This document shows, in pieces, positions 1-8,455 of a stretch of 64,000 nt of DNA. Source of the DNA: Nitrospira sp. GTDB taxonomy: Bacteria; Nitrospirota; Nitrospiria; Nitrospirales; Nitrospiraceae. The stretch spans positions 1,674,001-1,738,000 of the forward strand of contig JBAOHZ010000009.1 in NCBI GenBank assembly GCA_037045225.1, read 5' to 3'. The stretch's first letter is position 1; each line of letters begins with the position of its first letter. The translations under genes and the position numbers were made by a program. Under the pieces are notes generated by a model that did no database searches, was not told the origin of the DNA, and saw only the letters and a list, made by a program, of their open reading frames with translations.

Positions 1-186
1 GCGGCCATGCAAGAGCAGGTAACTCAGAATCGGAATGTTGTCATAGACGGCGATGGCGTGGTGGCAGGAGGGACAGTGCGAGGCCGGCCAAGCCACCGAC
101 TCCTCACGAGGCAACCGGTAAATGCAGACGTTCAAGAAACTACCGATCACCGCGCCGAACAACAGCACCATGAGGTAGAAGGTCAT
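1..186 (-). CDS. pilD: Prepilin peptidase (type IV prepilin leader peptidase), N-terminal part
   Basis: Only the first 62 codons lie in the window; the gene continues beyond base 1. The translation starts with a hydrophobic segment (residues 1-20) and has the hallmark GSFLNVCIYRLPREES at about residues 15-30. A SHCPSCHHAI stretch with a CxxC half of the cytoplasmic zinc-binding loop follows at about 37-45, then YDNIPILSYL. These are the N-terminal features of bifunctional A24 prepilin peptidases, which cleave and N-methylate type IV pilin-like and type II secretion pseudopilin precursors at the inner membrane. The ATG at 186 was chosen because it begins the membrane segment. An in-frame GTG farther upstream would add a polar N-terminus. 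The catalytic aspartates are outside the window, so activity cannot be judged. Confidence 0.88.
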   Translation of the reverse strand, partial: MTFYLMVLLFGAVIGSFLNVCIYRLPREESVAWPASHCPSCHHAIAVYDNIPILSYLLLHGR

Positions 187-301
187 GGATATGCCTGTAG
201 TAATGGGGCTGACCAGGACATGAGTCACCTCTCTAAGTATAGGTATTAGAAACTACGCCAATAGCCGCAGAGACGAGACACCTTCCCCCTCGCGCTTTCC
301 A

Positions 302-331
302 TTTACAAACGCCAGGGGCACTGCGTATAAT
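302..331 (+). promoter_or_regulatory. Sigma-70-like promoter for the LuxR-type regulator
   Basis: TTTACA (302-307) and a perfect TATAAT (326-331) are separated by 18 bp. Transcription would start near 338, giving a leader of about 65 nt that contains the hairpin at 351-367. Confidence 0.55.
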
Positions 332-350
332 CCGGGAGTCATTTGGCACA

Positions 351-367
351 GGAGGTGACACACCTCC
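351..367 (+). repeat. Perfect 7-bp inverted repeat in the leader of the LuxR-type gene
   Basis: GGAGGTG (351-357), spacer ACA, CACCTCC (361-367). It lies between the promoter and the start codon and could be an operator or an RNA hairpin. The 5' arm looks like a Shine-Dalgarno sequence but no convincing start follows it. Confidence 0.6.
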
Positions 368-401
368 ATCTGTGATTAGTCTTTACCCGAAGTGGAGCTA
401 G

Positions 402-692
402 ATGTACATGTCACCAGTCGCGAAGACCCCAAAACCTCGAGCAAAAGCATCCGCACCGGATCCGGTCCTTCCCCCTCGAAAACGACGTCCGGAAGCCCTC
501 ACGACTCGTGAGCAGGAAATCCTTGAGTTGATCTGGACCGGATTCAAAAACAAGGAAATTGCTCAGCGTTTAAAAATCAGCGTCAAGACCGTCGAAGCAC
601 ATCGGGCGAACATGATGAAGAAAATTCGAGTCTCCAACACCGCGCAATTGCTCAAGGCCGCGATTCAAGGGAAAATGCTGAAGCTCCGGTAA
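402..692 (+). CDS. Small LuxR/GerE-type DNA-binding regulator
   Basis: This is a 96-residue protein consisting of a basic, Pro/Ala-rich N-terminus (residues 1-30) and a complete LuxR-type helix-turn-helix domain. Family positions are visible in LTTREQEILELIWTGFKNKE and in the recognition-helix segment ISVKTVEAHRANMMKKI. It has no receiver or ligand-binding domain, so it is a stand-alone GerE-like protein. Its activity would depend on expression level or on a partner. The ATG at 402 has GGAG only 4 nt upstream; the ATG at 408 has better spacing (10 nt) and may be the true start. The gene is single and converges with rlmB. Its target genes cannot be told from the sequence. Confidence 0.85.
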   Translation: MYMSPVAKTPKPRAKASAPDPVLPPRKRRPEALTTREQEILELIWTGFKNKEIAQRLKISVKTVEAHRANMMKKIRVSNTAQLLKAAIQGKMLKLR

Positions 693-708
693 GCCCCGTG
701 CCCCCTTC

Positions 709-1485
709 CTACGACTGTTTCCCCGCCCCTCCCCGACGTTGACGCAAGGCCTCATACAGCACGATGGCTGCTGATGCCGAAACATTGAGTGAGCTGACTT
801 TTCCCAGCATGGGAATGTGGGCGAGATCGTCGCAGGTATCGCGAACCCCTGGGCGAACCCCCGTCCCTTCCCCGCCAAAGACCAGCGCCACAGGGCCCCT
901 GAAATCCAGTGCCGTATAGGCCTTGGGAGCGTCAGCATCCAACGCGTAGACCCAGACGCCCGCAGCTTGAAGACGTTCAATTAAGCGCGAGAGATTCGGC
1001 ACACGCCCCACGGGCATATAATCGACTGCCCCGGCGGAAGCCTTCGCCACCACACTCGTCAACCCCACGGCACGACGTTCCGGAATAAAGACACCCTGCA
1101 CGCCCGACGCTTCGGCTGTCCGCAGAATCGCCCCCAAATTGTGTGGGTCTTCGACACCATCCAGCAGCACCAGAAGTGGCGTCTGGCCCTCTGCTTGCGC
1201 GGAGGCAAGAATTTCATCAGGCTCCGCGTAGGCCTTCGCCGCAACCATACCCACCACGCCTTGGTGGTGCCCCGAAGGAACAAGCCGATCGAATGCGGCC
1301 CTCGGTTCGACACGGACCGGCACGCGCTGCTCCCTGGCCAGGCGCACGATCTCCCCGAACTGCCGGTCGGTTCCCAAGACAAGGAGACGCTGGAGCGGGC
1401 GAACCCCGGCGCGGAGCGCCTCACGCACAGCGTGGAGGCCGTAGATCACCTCCTGGGAATCATCGTTTCCATCGACTGGTGCCAT
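709..1485 (-). CDS. rlmB: 23S rRNA (guanosine-2'-O-)-methyltransferase, TrmH/SpoU family
   Basis: This 258-residue protein has the RlmB layout: an N-terminal substrate-binding domain beginning VIYGLHAVREALRAG and a C-terminal SPOUT domain. SPOUT motifs are visible as DPHNLGAILRTAEASG, LVFGGEGTGV and IPMLGKVSSLNVSASAAIVL; they form the knotted SAM site. The family methylates 2'-O of a guanosine in the peptidyl-transferase region of 23S rRNA. The ATG at 1485 was preferred over an upstream in-frame TTG at 1500; GAGG lies about 9 nt before it. The start overlaps the 3' end of cysS by 26 bp, so translation is probably coupled. TrmH-family substrate specificity cannot be proven from sequence alone. 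Confidence 0.9.
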   Translation of the reverse strand: MAPVDGNDDSQEVIYGLHAVREALRAGVRPLQRLLVLGTDRQFGEIVRLAREQRVPVRVEPRAAFDRLVPSGHHQGVVGMVAAKAYAEPDEILASAQAEGQTPLLVLLDGVEDPHNLGAILRTAEASGVQGVFIPERRAVGLTSVVAKASAGAVDYMPVGRVPNLSRLIERLQAAGVWVYALDADAPKAYTALDFRGPVALVFGGEGTGVRPGVRDTCDDLAHIPMLGKVSSLNVSASAAIVLYEALRQRRGGAGKQS

Positions 1486-2920
1486 CGGGCCGATCCTCAA
1501 TCGTAATACCGTGGGAGGCCAACTCGGCTCGAAGCTGGTCGGCGAGCGGGTAATTTTTCGTTTTTTTCGCAGTCAGGCGCGCAGCCAGTTTGTCGGCAAT
1601 TTCCTCGTCAGACAATGTCTTTGCGGTCGACTCGGCTTCCCCGGATGCTCGCTGTGGCCCCTGCCCCTTAAAACGCCAGGTGTCGGTCTGCAGAAGACCG
1701 AGCACGACGCCCAAAGCGCGAAACTCCTGTCGGACCAGTCGCCGCATCGCACCGGATAATCCGGCCTCAAGCGCCTTGTTCGCCTCTCCGCGTAGCGTCT
1801 GTAATGCTGCCAGCGCGTTGGGCGTATTCAGATCATCATCCATGGCCGCCACAAATGCCGTTCGCGTCCGTGCCGTGGCCTCCTGCAGTAGCTGATCAGC
1901 CGCACCATCGGACGGGCCGGATTCATTCAACCGTTCAAAGAGATCGTAAAATCCGTTGAGTGCGCTTTTCGCTTCTTTGAGACTCTGATCGGAAAAATCC
2001 AAGGGGCTTCGATAGTGCGTCGAAAGGAGAAAATAGCGCATCATCTCGCCGGTCACCGTGTCGGGCCATTCCGATTGCTGAAAGATTTCGCGAATGGTGA
2101 AAAAGTTTCCCAACGACTTGGACATCTTTTCGTGATTGATCTGAACAAATCCGTTATGCACCCAGTATCGCGCAAACTCTTTCTCGGTTGCGCCGCAGGA
2201 TTGCGCGATCTCATTTTCGTGGTGCGGAAAAATCAAATCCATCCCGCCGCCGTGGATATCGAAGGTTTCACCCAGATGCCGCATAGCCATGGCGGAACAT
2301 TCGATATGCCAGCCGGGACGGCCCGGTCCCCAAGGACTGTCCCAGGAAGGCTCACCGGGCCTGCTGCCCTTCCACAAGGCGAAATCCATCGGGTGATGTT
2401 TCCGCTCATCGACATCCACCCGCGCTCCCGCCTGTAAATCATCAAGGTTCCGCTTCGAAAGCCGACCATACGCTGGATACCGATCGACCTGGAAATAGAC
2501 ATCCCCGTCGACACGATACGCCATCCCCTTGGTGAGCAACGTGTCGACAAGCCGCACAATGTCCGCGATATGTTCCGTCGCCCTCGGTTCGAGCGTCGCG
2601 CGGCGCACACCGAGCTTCTCCATATCCTCGTAATAGGCGTTGATATAGGTGGTGGTGACCTGCTCGCAGCTCACGCCCTGTTCATTCGCCCGTTTTATGA
2701 TCTTGTCATCGACATCGGTGAAGTTCTTGGCAAACTCGACGACGAAACCTGAATATTCCAGATACCGACGCAACACGTCGAACACCAGCGCACTCCGAGC
2801 ATGTCCGATATGACAATAGTCGTAGACCGTCACGCCGCACACATACATGCGGACCTTTCCAGGCACCAATGATTCGAACGGCTCTTTGCTTCCGGTCAGG
2901 GTATTGTAGACACGCAACAT
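1460..2920 (-). CDS. cysS: Cysteine--tRNA ligase
   Basis: The product (about 486 residues) is a complete class I aminoacyl-tRNA synthetase of normal length. The HIGH motif appears in YCHIGHARSALVFDVLRRYL and the KMSKS loop in EKMSKSLGNFF. The zinc-site residues are in the MYVCGVTVYDYCHIG and HIECSAMAM regions, and HHENEIAQS precedes the KMSKS loop. It charges tRNA-Cys with cysteine. The ATG at 2920 starts the conserved MLRVYNTLTG; a TTG at 2929 is also in frame. The gene lies 9 bp after dedA and overlaps rlmB, inside a surE-dedA-cysS-rlmB transcription unit. Confidence 0.96.
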   Translation of the reverse strand: MLRVYNTLTGSKEPFESLVPGKVRMYVCGVTVYDYCHIGHARSALVFDVLRRYLEYSGFVVEFAKNFTDVDDKIIKRANEQGVSCEQVTTTYINAYYEDMEKLGVRRATLEPRATEHIADIVRLVDTLLTKGMAYRVDGDVYFQVDRYPAYGRLSKRNLDDLQAGARVDVDERKHHPMDFALWKGSRPGEPSWDSPWGPGRPGWHIECSAMAMRHLGETFDIHGGGMDLIFPHHENEIAQSCGATEKEFARYWVHNGFVQINHEKMSKSLGNFFTIREIFQQSEWPDTVTGEMMRYFLLSTHYRSPLDFSDQSLKEAKSALNGFYDLFERLNESGPSDGAADQLLQEATARTRTAFVAAMDDDLNTPNALAALQTLRGEANKALEAGLSGAMRRLVRQEFRALGVVLGLLQTDTWRFKGQGPQRASGEAESTAKTLSDEEIADKLAARLTAKKTKNYPLADQLRAELASHGITIEDRPDGTSRWKR

Positions 2921-2929
2921 GACGCGCAA

Positions 2930-3565
2930 TTACTCCATAGACGGACGACGCTTCGGCCAATGAGACCAGAGAAAATATCCGAGGCCCACGGCAAGTGCCA
3001 ATCCGATCACCAGATCGGCATGATGGAAATACTGACGCAATTCATTCCAGTGCTCCCCCATCTTCAAACCCACATAGGCCAACGCATAACAAAAGGGAAG
3101 GGCTCCGACAAATGAATAGAGCACGAACTTCTTGACGTCCATGCGCGCAATCCCCGCCGGGAGCGAGATGAACGTTCGAACGACAGGCAGGAGACGACCG
3201 ATCAACACCGCCGCCTCTCCATGTTTCGCAAACCACCGGTCGGCCAACTCCACATCATGCTGGGAGACCAGGAAGTACCGGCCATACCGCGCGACAAACG
3301 GCCGCCCTCCCCACACGCCCACGTAGTAGGCCACCAACGATCCCAGCACGTTACCGATTGCGCCGGCGAGGGTTACGCCGATCATCGAGAATTGGCCGGT
3401 GGAAACCAGGTAGCCGGAAAACGGCATGATGATTTCACTCGGGAGCGGGATACAGGCGCTTTCGATCGCCATTGTGATGATGATGCCCGTGTAGCCGAAC
3501 GTCGAAATCGTGGAGATGACGAATCGGCCGAGCACTTCTATCAACCACTCGATCAGTCCGGTCAC
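2930..3565 (-). CDS. DedA-family membrane protein
   Basis: The 211-residue integral membrane protein has the SNARE-associated/DedA domain. Family features include FGYTGIIITMAIESACIPLP followed by SEIIMPFSGYL, then GNVLGSLVAYYVG and a RLLPVVRTFISLPAGIARMD segment with conserved Arg residues. DedA proteins act in membrane homeostasis, and some flip undecaprenyl phosphate or other lipids. Which lipid this one handles is not visible. The GTG at 3565 was chosen because it forms a 4-bp GTGA overlap with the surE stop. The much longer in-frame ORF upstream of it runs inside surE and has non-family sequence. Confidence 0.88.
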   Translation of the reverse strand: MTGLIEWLIEVLGRFVISTISTFGYTGIIITMAIESACIPLPSEIIMPFSGYLVSTGQFSMIGVTLAGAIGNVLGSLVAYYVGVWGGRPFVARYGRYFLVSQHDVELADRWFAKHGEAAVLIGRLLPVVRTFISLPAGIARMDVKKFVLYSFVGALPFCYALAYVGLKMGEHWNELRQYFHHADLVIGLALAVGLGYFLWSHWPKRRPSME

Positions 3566-4377
3566 GCCTGGCCCCTCTTTCGAACATGCGGTTTCACCAC
3601 TTTCGGACGCGCGGATGGTCGCGAGAGCGGATGCTCCCATGCCTTGAACTGTTCCAACACCTCATGGTGGGTCGTGTCGAGATGAAGCGGGGTCACCGAC
3701 ACCATACGCTGCTCCAGCGCTTCATGGTCGGCATCCTTCTCGCGACTCCACGACTGACGCGTGCCGGCAATCCAATAATACTTACGACCCCGCGGATCGA
3801 CTTTTTCAACGATGGGGTTATTGAAACGACGCCGACTCAAGCAGGTAATTTTCACGCCTTTGATAGACCGTCCCGGAACATTCGGAATGTTCACGTTCAA
3901 GATCGTTTCGGGCGGCAATCCATGCCGCAACACCTCGGCAGCCACTCGGGCTGCATACTGCGCTCCGACCTCGAACCGAAACGTCTCGTCACCTTCCTGA
4001 GACACGGCAATCGAAGGGATGCCCAGGATTGTTCCCTCTAGCGCACCGGACACGGTACCGGAATACATCACATCATCGCCGAGATTCACCCCTCGGTTAA
4101 TCCCCGATACGATCAACGACGGCCGCTCGGGCAAGACCTTCACCAGAGCCAAATTGACACAGTCCACCGGCGTCCCATTCACCATAAATACACGCGGCGC
4201 CATCTTGGTAATACGAAGGGGCTTATGCAACGTGACCGCATGCCCGACGGCCGTGCGCTCCCGATCGGGTGCGACAATCCATACCTCTCCCAATGCACCC
4301 AATGCCGCCGCAACTGTGTGAATCCCGGGGGACGCAATCCCATCGTCATTGGTCACAAGAATCCGTACACGCGCCAC
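3562..4377 (-). CDS. surE: 5'/3'-nucleotidase SurE (stationary-phase survival protein)
   Basis: The product (271 residues) begins VARVRILVTNDDG, containing the N-terminal metal-binding NDDG motif of SurE. Further family segments are VAPDRERTAVGHAVTLHKPL, VNGTPVDCVNLAL and SGINRGVNLGDDVMYSGTVS, which form the metal and phosphate site. The enzyme dephosphorylates nucleoside 5'- and 3'-monophosphates. The GTG at 4377 was chosen because GGAG lies 5 nt upstream and the conserved beta strand starts directly after it. Longer in-frame starts add residues unlike the family. The C-terminal tail is basic (KPHVRKRGQA). It is the first gene of the surE-dedA-cysS-rlmB group. Confidence 0.93.
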   Translation of the reverse strand: MARVRILVTNDDGIASPGIHTVAAALGALGEVWIVAPDRERTAVGHAVTLHKPLRITKMAPRVFMVNGTPVDCVNLALVKVLPERPSLIVSGINRGVNLGDDVMYSGTVSGALEGTILGIPSIAVSQEGDETFRFEVGAQYAARVAAEVLRHGLPPETILNVNIPNVPGRSIKGVKITCLSRRRFNNPIVEKVDPRGRKYYWIAGTRQSWSREKDADHEALEQRMVSVTPLHLDTTHHEVLEQFKAWEHPLSRPSARPKVVKPHVRKRGQA

Positions 4378-4543
4378 AACCGCTCCTTCATGATTCGCAC
4401 ACATCGTGAAAATGGAGCACCGAAACCGCTGGATCAAGAGTGGGGACGAAAGAGGCGGGAAAACACTCGAACAAGCTCACCGGATCGTCCGCAATGATCA
4501 ACGTCCCTCGGGACACTGACAGTCATAGAGAACATCGTGTCGA

Positions 4544-4620
4544 TGGTCGGGGCGGCGGGATTTGAACCCACGACCCCTCGCACCCCAAGCGAGTGCGCTA
4601 CCGGGCTGCGCTACGCCCCG
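4544..4620 (-). tRNA. tRNA-Pro (anticodon GGG)
   Basis: The 77-nt minus-strand sequence folds as a tRNA. The acceptor CGGGGCG pairs with CGCCCCG. The anticodon stem CTCGC/GCGAG encloses the 7-nt loop TTGGGGT, giving anticodon GGG. The T arm contains GGTTCAAATCC. The discriminator base is A, and CCA is encoded in the DNA. It lies 62 bp downstream of the MerR-type gene and is probably transcribed with it. Confidence 0.95.
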
Positions 4621-4682
4621 ACACACACGACATCGATGTACCCACACGACTGGACGCAGCCGCCCGCATCACAAGGAACCGT

Positions 4683-5036
4683 TCAGGACGAATGAGAATC
4701 GATCATTCTGATAATCGCCTGGAGATCGCCCCTGACACGTTGCGCCAGTTCTTTCCGCGAGCCCTGCTTCTTCACGGTGACTCGTCCTCGACGAGCCCAG
4801 TAGCGCTTGACGCCGGCTAGCGTATGCCCCTCGTCATAGAGCATCCGCTTGATCTCCAGTACCGTATCCACATCTTTCTGCACATACAGACGCTGGTTGC
4901 CACGGCTCTTCTTCGGCCGAAGGAAGCTAAATTCCGACTCCCAAAACCGAAGGACGTAAGCCGGCAGTTTCGATATCTTGCTGACTTCGCCGATTTTGTA
5001 GAAAACTTTACTTCCCAGCCTGGGCTCATTCCCCAT
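4683..5036 (-). CDS. MerR-family transcriptional regulator
   Basis: This 117-residue protein has an N-terminal winged helix-turn-helix of the MerR type: FYKIGEVSKISKLPAYVLRF, WESEFSFLRPKKSRGNQRLY, then DVDTVLEIKRMLYDEGHTLAG. It is followed by a short basic region and a C-terminal helix. No cysteine cluster for metal sensing is seen. The context of ihfA, this MerR gene and tRNA-Pro in order is a block known from other anaerobe and deltaproteobacteria-like genomes. MerR proteins of this class have no well-defined ligand. The start is the only good ATG before the conserved domain. The gene lies 41 bp after the ihfA stop, so it probably shares the ihfA promoter at 5437-5465. Confidence 0.88.
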   Translation of the reverse strand: MGNEPRLGSKVFYKIGEVSKISKLPAYVLRFWESEFSFLRPKKSRGNQRLYVQKDVDTVLEIKRMLYDEGHTLAGVKRYWARRGRVTVKKQGSRKELAQRVRGDLQAIIRMIDSHSS

Positions 5037-5077
5037 GACCGGTCCTCATGCTGCGTGTGCTCGTGGCAAGGTAGCGA

Positions 5078-5353
5078 CTAGGAATTGACGTACTTTTTAA
5101 ACACCTGACTGGGACGAAAGGTCACCACGCGACGGGGAGTGATCCCGATTTCTTCGCCGGTTCGCGGGTTCCGCCCCTTACGTGCCCCTTTGCTCCGTAC
5201 TACAAAATTCCCGAATCCTGCAATCTTGACTGCGTCACCTTTTTGCAGCACTCCCTTCAGCAGATTGAGCACGAGTTCAACGATATCGGCTGCATCGTTC
5301 TTGGACACTCCCACCTGCTTGAAGATTTCGTTCGCGATATCCGCCTTCCTCAT
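5078..5353 (-). CDS. ihfA: Integration host factor alpha-like (HU/IHF family) DNA-bending protein
   Basis: The 91-residue protein starts MRKADIANEIFKQVGVSKND and contains the HU/IHF signature GFGNFVVRSKGARKGRNPRT followed by GEEIGITPRRVVTFRPSQVF. The length and the beta-arm sequence (RNPRTGEEI) fit an IHF alpha or HU subunit, which bends DNA and helps form nucleoprotein complexes. The ATG at 5353 is preceded by GGGGGGAAAGG. A longer in-frame start 21 bp upstream would add a Gly-rich tail not seen in the family. It is the first gene after a strong promoter and is followed by the MerR-type gene. Confidence 0.93.
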   Translation of the reverse strand: MRKADIANEIFKQVGVSKNDAADIVELVLNLLKGVLQKGDAVKIAGFGNFVVRSKGARKGRNPRTGEEIGITPRRVVTFRPSQVFKKYVNS

Positions 5354-5436
5354 GCCTTTCCCCCCGCCATCCACTAGAGTCGTTCCTTAGGAAGTGCTTC
5401 TTGGTGTCGAGCGTCCAAGACAAAGAATTTCCCCAT

Positions 5437-5465
5437 AAGTTACGTGAGGTTACCTGCCCTGTCAA
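5437..5465 (-). promoter_or_regulatory. Sigma-70 promoter for ihfA-MerR-tRNA-Pro
   Basis: On the minus strand a perfect TTGACA (5460-5465) is followed after 17 bp by TAACTT (5437-5442). Transcription would start about 75 nt before the ihfA ATG. Confidence 0.7.
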
Positions 5466-5498
5466 GGATTATGTGAACCAAACGGGGGAGAAAATCGC

Positions 5499-7190
5499 CT
5501 AACGATCCGCCAGCAGCAATTTATACTCAATGCTATCCGCCAACGCCTGCCAACTCGCTTCCATGATGTTTTCCGACACCCCGACGGTGCCCCACTTCTC
5601 CTTGTGATCTCCCGACTCAATCAACACGCGCACCTTTGACTCCGTCCCCTTATCAGCGGAAAGCACACGCACTTTATAGTCGAGGAGTTTCACTTCCCGA
5701 AGTTGCGGATAGAACTTTTCCAACGCTTTGCGGAGCGCGTGGTCGAGGGCATTGACCGGGCCGGCACCGACGGCGGCCGTGTGTTCAATCACCTCGCCGA
5801 CCTTCACCATCACGGTCGCCTCAGACAGCAGCAAGCTATGCTCTTGCTTCTTTTCGACGATCACTCGGAACCCCAGCAGCTGAAAAGAGGGACGGTGGCT
5901 GCCCATCGCTTTACGCATCAACAGCTCAAACGATCCCTCGGCGCCTTCGAATTGATATCCCTGGCTTTCGCGTTCCTTGAGTGTCTCGACCAATTCCTGC
6001 ACCTTCGCGTGATTTTTGTTCAGCGAAATGCCGTAGGCCTCAACCTTTTCCAGGAGTCCGCTGCGCCCCGCATAATCCGACACTAAGATCCGACGACGGT
6101 TTCCGACCTCGGCGGGATCGATGTGTTCGTAGGTCGCCGCATTCTTGAGCACCGCATGAATATGCACGCCGCCCTTGTGCGCAAAGGCCGCATCCCCGAC
6201 ATAGGGTTGCCGCTTGTTGGGCATCAGGTTGGCGATCTCGGTCACGAAGCCCGACACATCTCGCAAGCGTGTCAGTTTAGCCCCAATCGCAGGCCGCTGC
6301 ATTTTCAACTGGAGATTTGGAATGATGGAGCAGAGATTGGCATTGCCGCATCGCTCACCGATGCCATTGATCGTGCCCTGCACCTGCAGAATTCCGGACT
6401 CCACGGCGACGAGCGAGTTCGCCACCGCCATTTCGCTGTCGTTGTGCGCATGAATCCCCAACGGCACGGGGCATTCCTGTTTCACAATGCGGCAAATTTC
6501 CCGGATTTCCCACGGCATGGTCCCGCCGTTGGTATCGCAGAGAATGACCCGCTCGGCGCCCCCGGCAATCGCTCGGCGAATCGTCTGCAACGCATAGTCA
6601 GGATTGGCCTTGTACCCATCGAAAAAATGCTCGGCATCGTAAAACACCCGACGATCCTTGGACCGGAGATAATGAATCGAGTCTTCGATCAACTCCAGAT
6701 TCTTGGCGAGCGCAATACCCAATGCATCCGTCACCTGGAACGACCAACTCTTGCCGAAGAGTGTAATGGTCTGAGTTCCGGACGCGAGCAGTTCTTGGAG
6801 ATTCTTATCTTTTCGTACCGAGTTGCTGGCTTTGCGCGTCGACCCGAACGCCACGATAGTCGCGTTTTTAAAGGGTATGGTCTTGACCATGCGAAAGAAT
6901 TCGATGTCCTTGGGATTCGCGCCGGGCCAGCCGCCCTCAATGAAGTGCACACCGAGTTCATCCAGCTGCTGCGCAACACGAAGCTTATCCTCCACGGAGA
7001 AACTGACATCCTCCGCCTGAGCCCCGTCCCGCAAGGTGGTATCGTAGATTTCAAGCGCAGACGCCTGCGCCGCCGTGAGAGCCGGCACCGAAACAGGTTC
7101 CGAACCGCGAGAGCGCCGCGGCGCTGTATTGCGACGTTTCATAGATGTGAGACTAACAGGGTCATGACGGACCTGTCGAGGAGACGGCAC
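5499..7190 (-). CDS. cimA: (R)-citramalate synthase / 2-isopropylmalate synthase-like
   Basis: This protein of up to 563 residues has an N-terminal HMGL-type TIM barrel beginning EIYDTTLRDGAQAEDVSFSV. Metal-site segments VILCDTNGGTMPWEI and PLGIHAHNDSEMAVANSL follow, and GTINGIGERCGNANL is typical of the CimA branch. The C-terminal LeuA allosteric domain is present from about residue 420. CimA joins pyruvate and acetyl-CoA to citramalate, the first step of the threonine-independent isoleucine route. GTG at 7190 is the longest start and ATG at 7142 (residue 17) is equally possible. It is the last gene of an aspartate-family operon. Feedback by isoleucine is likely from the LeuA-dimer domain but not provable here. 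Confidence 0.9.
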   Translation of the reverse strand: MPSPRQVRHDPVSLTSMKRRNTAPRRSRGSEPVSVPALTAAQASALEIYDTTLRDGAQAEDVSFSVEDKLRVAQQLDELGVHFIEGGWPGANPKDIEFFRMVKTIPFKNATIVAFGSTRKASNSVRKDKNLQELLASGTQTITLFGKSWSFQVTDALGIALAKNLELIEDSIHYLRSKDRRVFYDAEHFFDGYKANPDYALQTIRRAIAGGAERVILCDTNGGTMPWEIREICRIVKQECPVPLGIHAHNDSEMAVANSLVAVESGILQVQGTINGIGERCGNANLCSIIPNLQLKMQRPAIGAKLTRLRDVSGFVTEIANLMPNKRQPYVGDAAFAHKGGVHIHAVLKNAATYEHIDPAEVGNRRRILVSDYAGRSGLLEKVEAYGISLNKNHAKVQELVETLKERESQGYQFEGAEGSFELLMRKAMGSHRPSFQLLGFRVIVEKKQEHSLLLSEATVMVKVGEVIEHTAAVGAGPVNALDHALRKALEKFYPQLREVKLLDYKVRVLSADKGTESKVRVLIESGDHKEKWGTVGVSENIMEASWQALADSIEYKLLLADR

Positions 7191-7215
7191 ACCGGCCGAT
7201 ATCGGCTTTCGCAGA

Positions 7216-8451
7216 CTAGCCCAGCGCTGGCGCCGACACCCGGTCCAGGCCGAATGCCGTGTGAAGCGTGCGCATGGCCAATTCCAAATACTTTTCCTCG
7301 ATGACGCAGGAGATCTTAATTTCCGATGTGCTGATCATCATGATGTTCACACCTTCGCGAGAGAGCACCTCGAACATCTTGGCCGCCACTCCGGAATGCG
7401 ACCGCATGCCCACCCCGATGAGCGACACCTTGGCGATGGATTCGGTCACAGCCACCGACCGGGCCCCGATCTCTTCGGACAAACGCTGGACGAGATCCAC
7501 GGCGTTGCGTAAATCTGCCTTGGGAACCGTGAACGAAATATCGGTTGTCGAGGCCTGGCTGACGTTCTGGATGATCATATCCACCACGATGTTGGCATTG
7601 GCCACGGCCCCGAACACGCGCGCGGCAATCCCCGGTCGATCCGGCACACCGACAATCGTAATCTTGGCCTGATTGCGGTCCCCCGTCACGCCCGATACCA
7701 GAACCCCTTCCATATCGGCATCTTCACGTGTCACGAGCGTTCCCTTTCCTTCTTTGAAACTCGAATTGACCTCCACCGGCACCGAGTATTTCGCGGCAAA
7801 CTCGACGGAGCGACTCTGCAGCACCTTGGCGCCGAGGCTTGCCATTTCCAACATCTCTTCGTAGGAGATCTTCTCCAGACGTCGCGCAGCCGGCACGATA
7901 TTCGGGTCGGCGGTGTAGACGCCGTCTACATCCGTATAGATAATGCAGCGGTCGGCCTTGAGGGCTGCCGCCAGCGCAACAGCTGTCAGATCGGAACCCC
8001 CTCGCCCCAGCGTCGTGACATCCGAACTGGCATTGATGCCCTGAAACCCCGCCACAACGGGAATCACGCCGGCAGACAACGCTTCCTTGATCCGATCGGC
8101 CGTGACACGGGAAATTCTGGCTTTGGTGTGCGCGCTGTCGGTGTGAATACCGACCTGCCGACCCGTGAACGACCGAGCATTCACCCCTCGCCCACGAAGC
8201 TCCATAGCCAGCAGCGCAATCGTCACCCGCTCCCCCGTCGAGAGCAGCATGTCCAATTCCCGTTCGTCCGGCGCGTCGGTAACCTCATGTGCCAACTTCA
8301 GCAGCCGATCCGTGTCTCCGCTCATGGCCGACAACACCACCACGATCTGGTGTCCGTCTTTCTGAGCACGTTCAACACGTTCGGCGACGCGATGAATCCG
8401 TTCGACCGTACCGACGGATGTTCCACCGTATTTGTGAACAATCAGTGCCAC
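7216..8451 (-). CDS. lysC: Aspartate kinase
   Basis: The 411-residue protein starts MALIVHKYGGTSVGTVERI, the amino-acid-kinase phosphate-binding motif. Further aspartokinase signatures are ELDMLLSTGERVTIALLAM, TTLGRGGSDLTAVALAAAL and DVDGVYTADPNIVPAARRL. Two ACT domains lie at about residues 260-410 and give feedback control by lysine and/or threonine. It phosphorylates aspartate at the entry to lysine, methionine and threonine synthesis. The gene starts 4 bp after the stop of the PGM-like gene and is followed by cimA, so co-transcription is very likely. Confidence 0.96.
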   Translation of the reverse strand: MALIVHKYGGTSVGTVERIHRVAERVERAQKDGHQIVVVLSAMSGDTDRLLKLAHEVTDAPDERELDMLLSTGERVTIALLAMELRGRGVNARSFTGRQVGIHTDSAHTKARISRVTADRIKEALSAGVIPVVAGFQGINASSDVTTLGRGGSDLTAVALAAALKADRCIIYTDVDGVYTADPNIVPAARRLEKISYEEMLEMASLGAKVLQSRSVEFAAKYSVPVEVNSSFKEGKGTLVTREDADMEGVLVSGVTGDRNQAKITIVGVPDRPGIAARVFGAVANANIVVDMIIQNVSQASTTDISFTVPKADLRNAVDLVQRLSEEIGARSVAVTESIAKVSLIGVGMRSHSGVAAKMFEVLSREGVNIMMISTSEIKISCVIEEKYLELAMRTLHTAFGLDRVSAPALG

Positions 8452-8455
8452 CGCT

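Noticed and set aside
7..249. Plus-strand open frame of 80 codons
   Set aside because: The opposite strand encodes the clear N-terminus of a prepilin peptidase; the plus-strand translation has no family features.
6123..7304. 393-codon plus-strand open frame opposite cimA
   Set aside because: It is antisense to a conserved enzyme and shows no domain.
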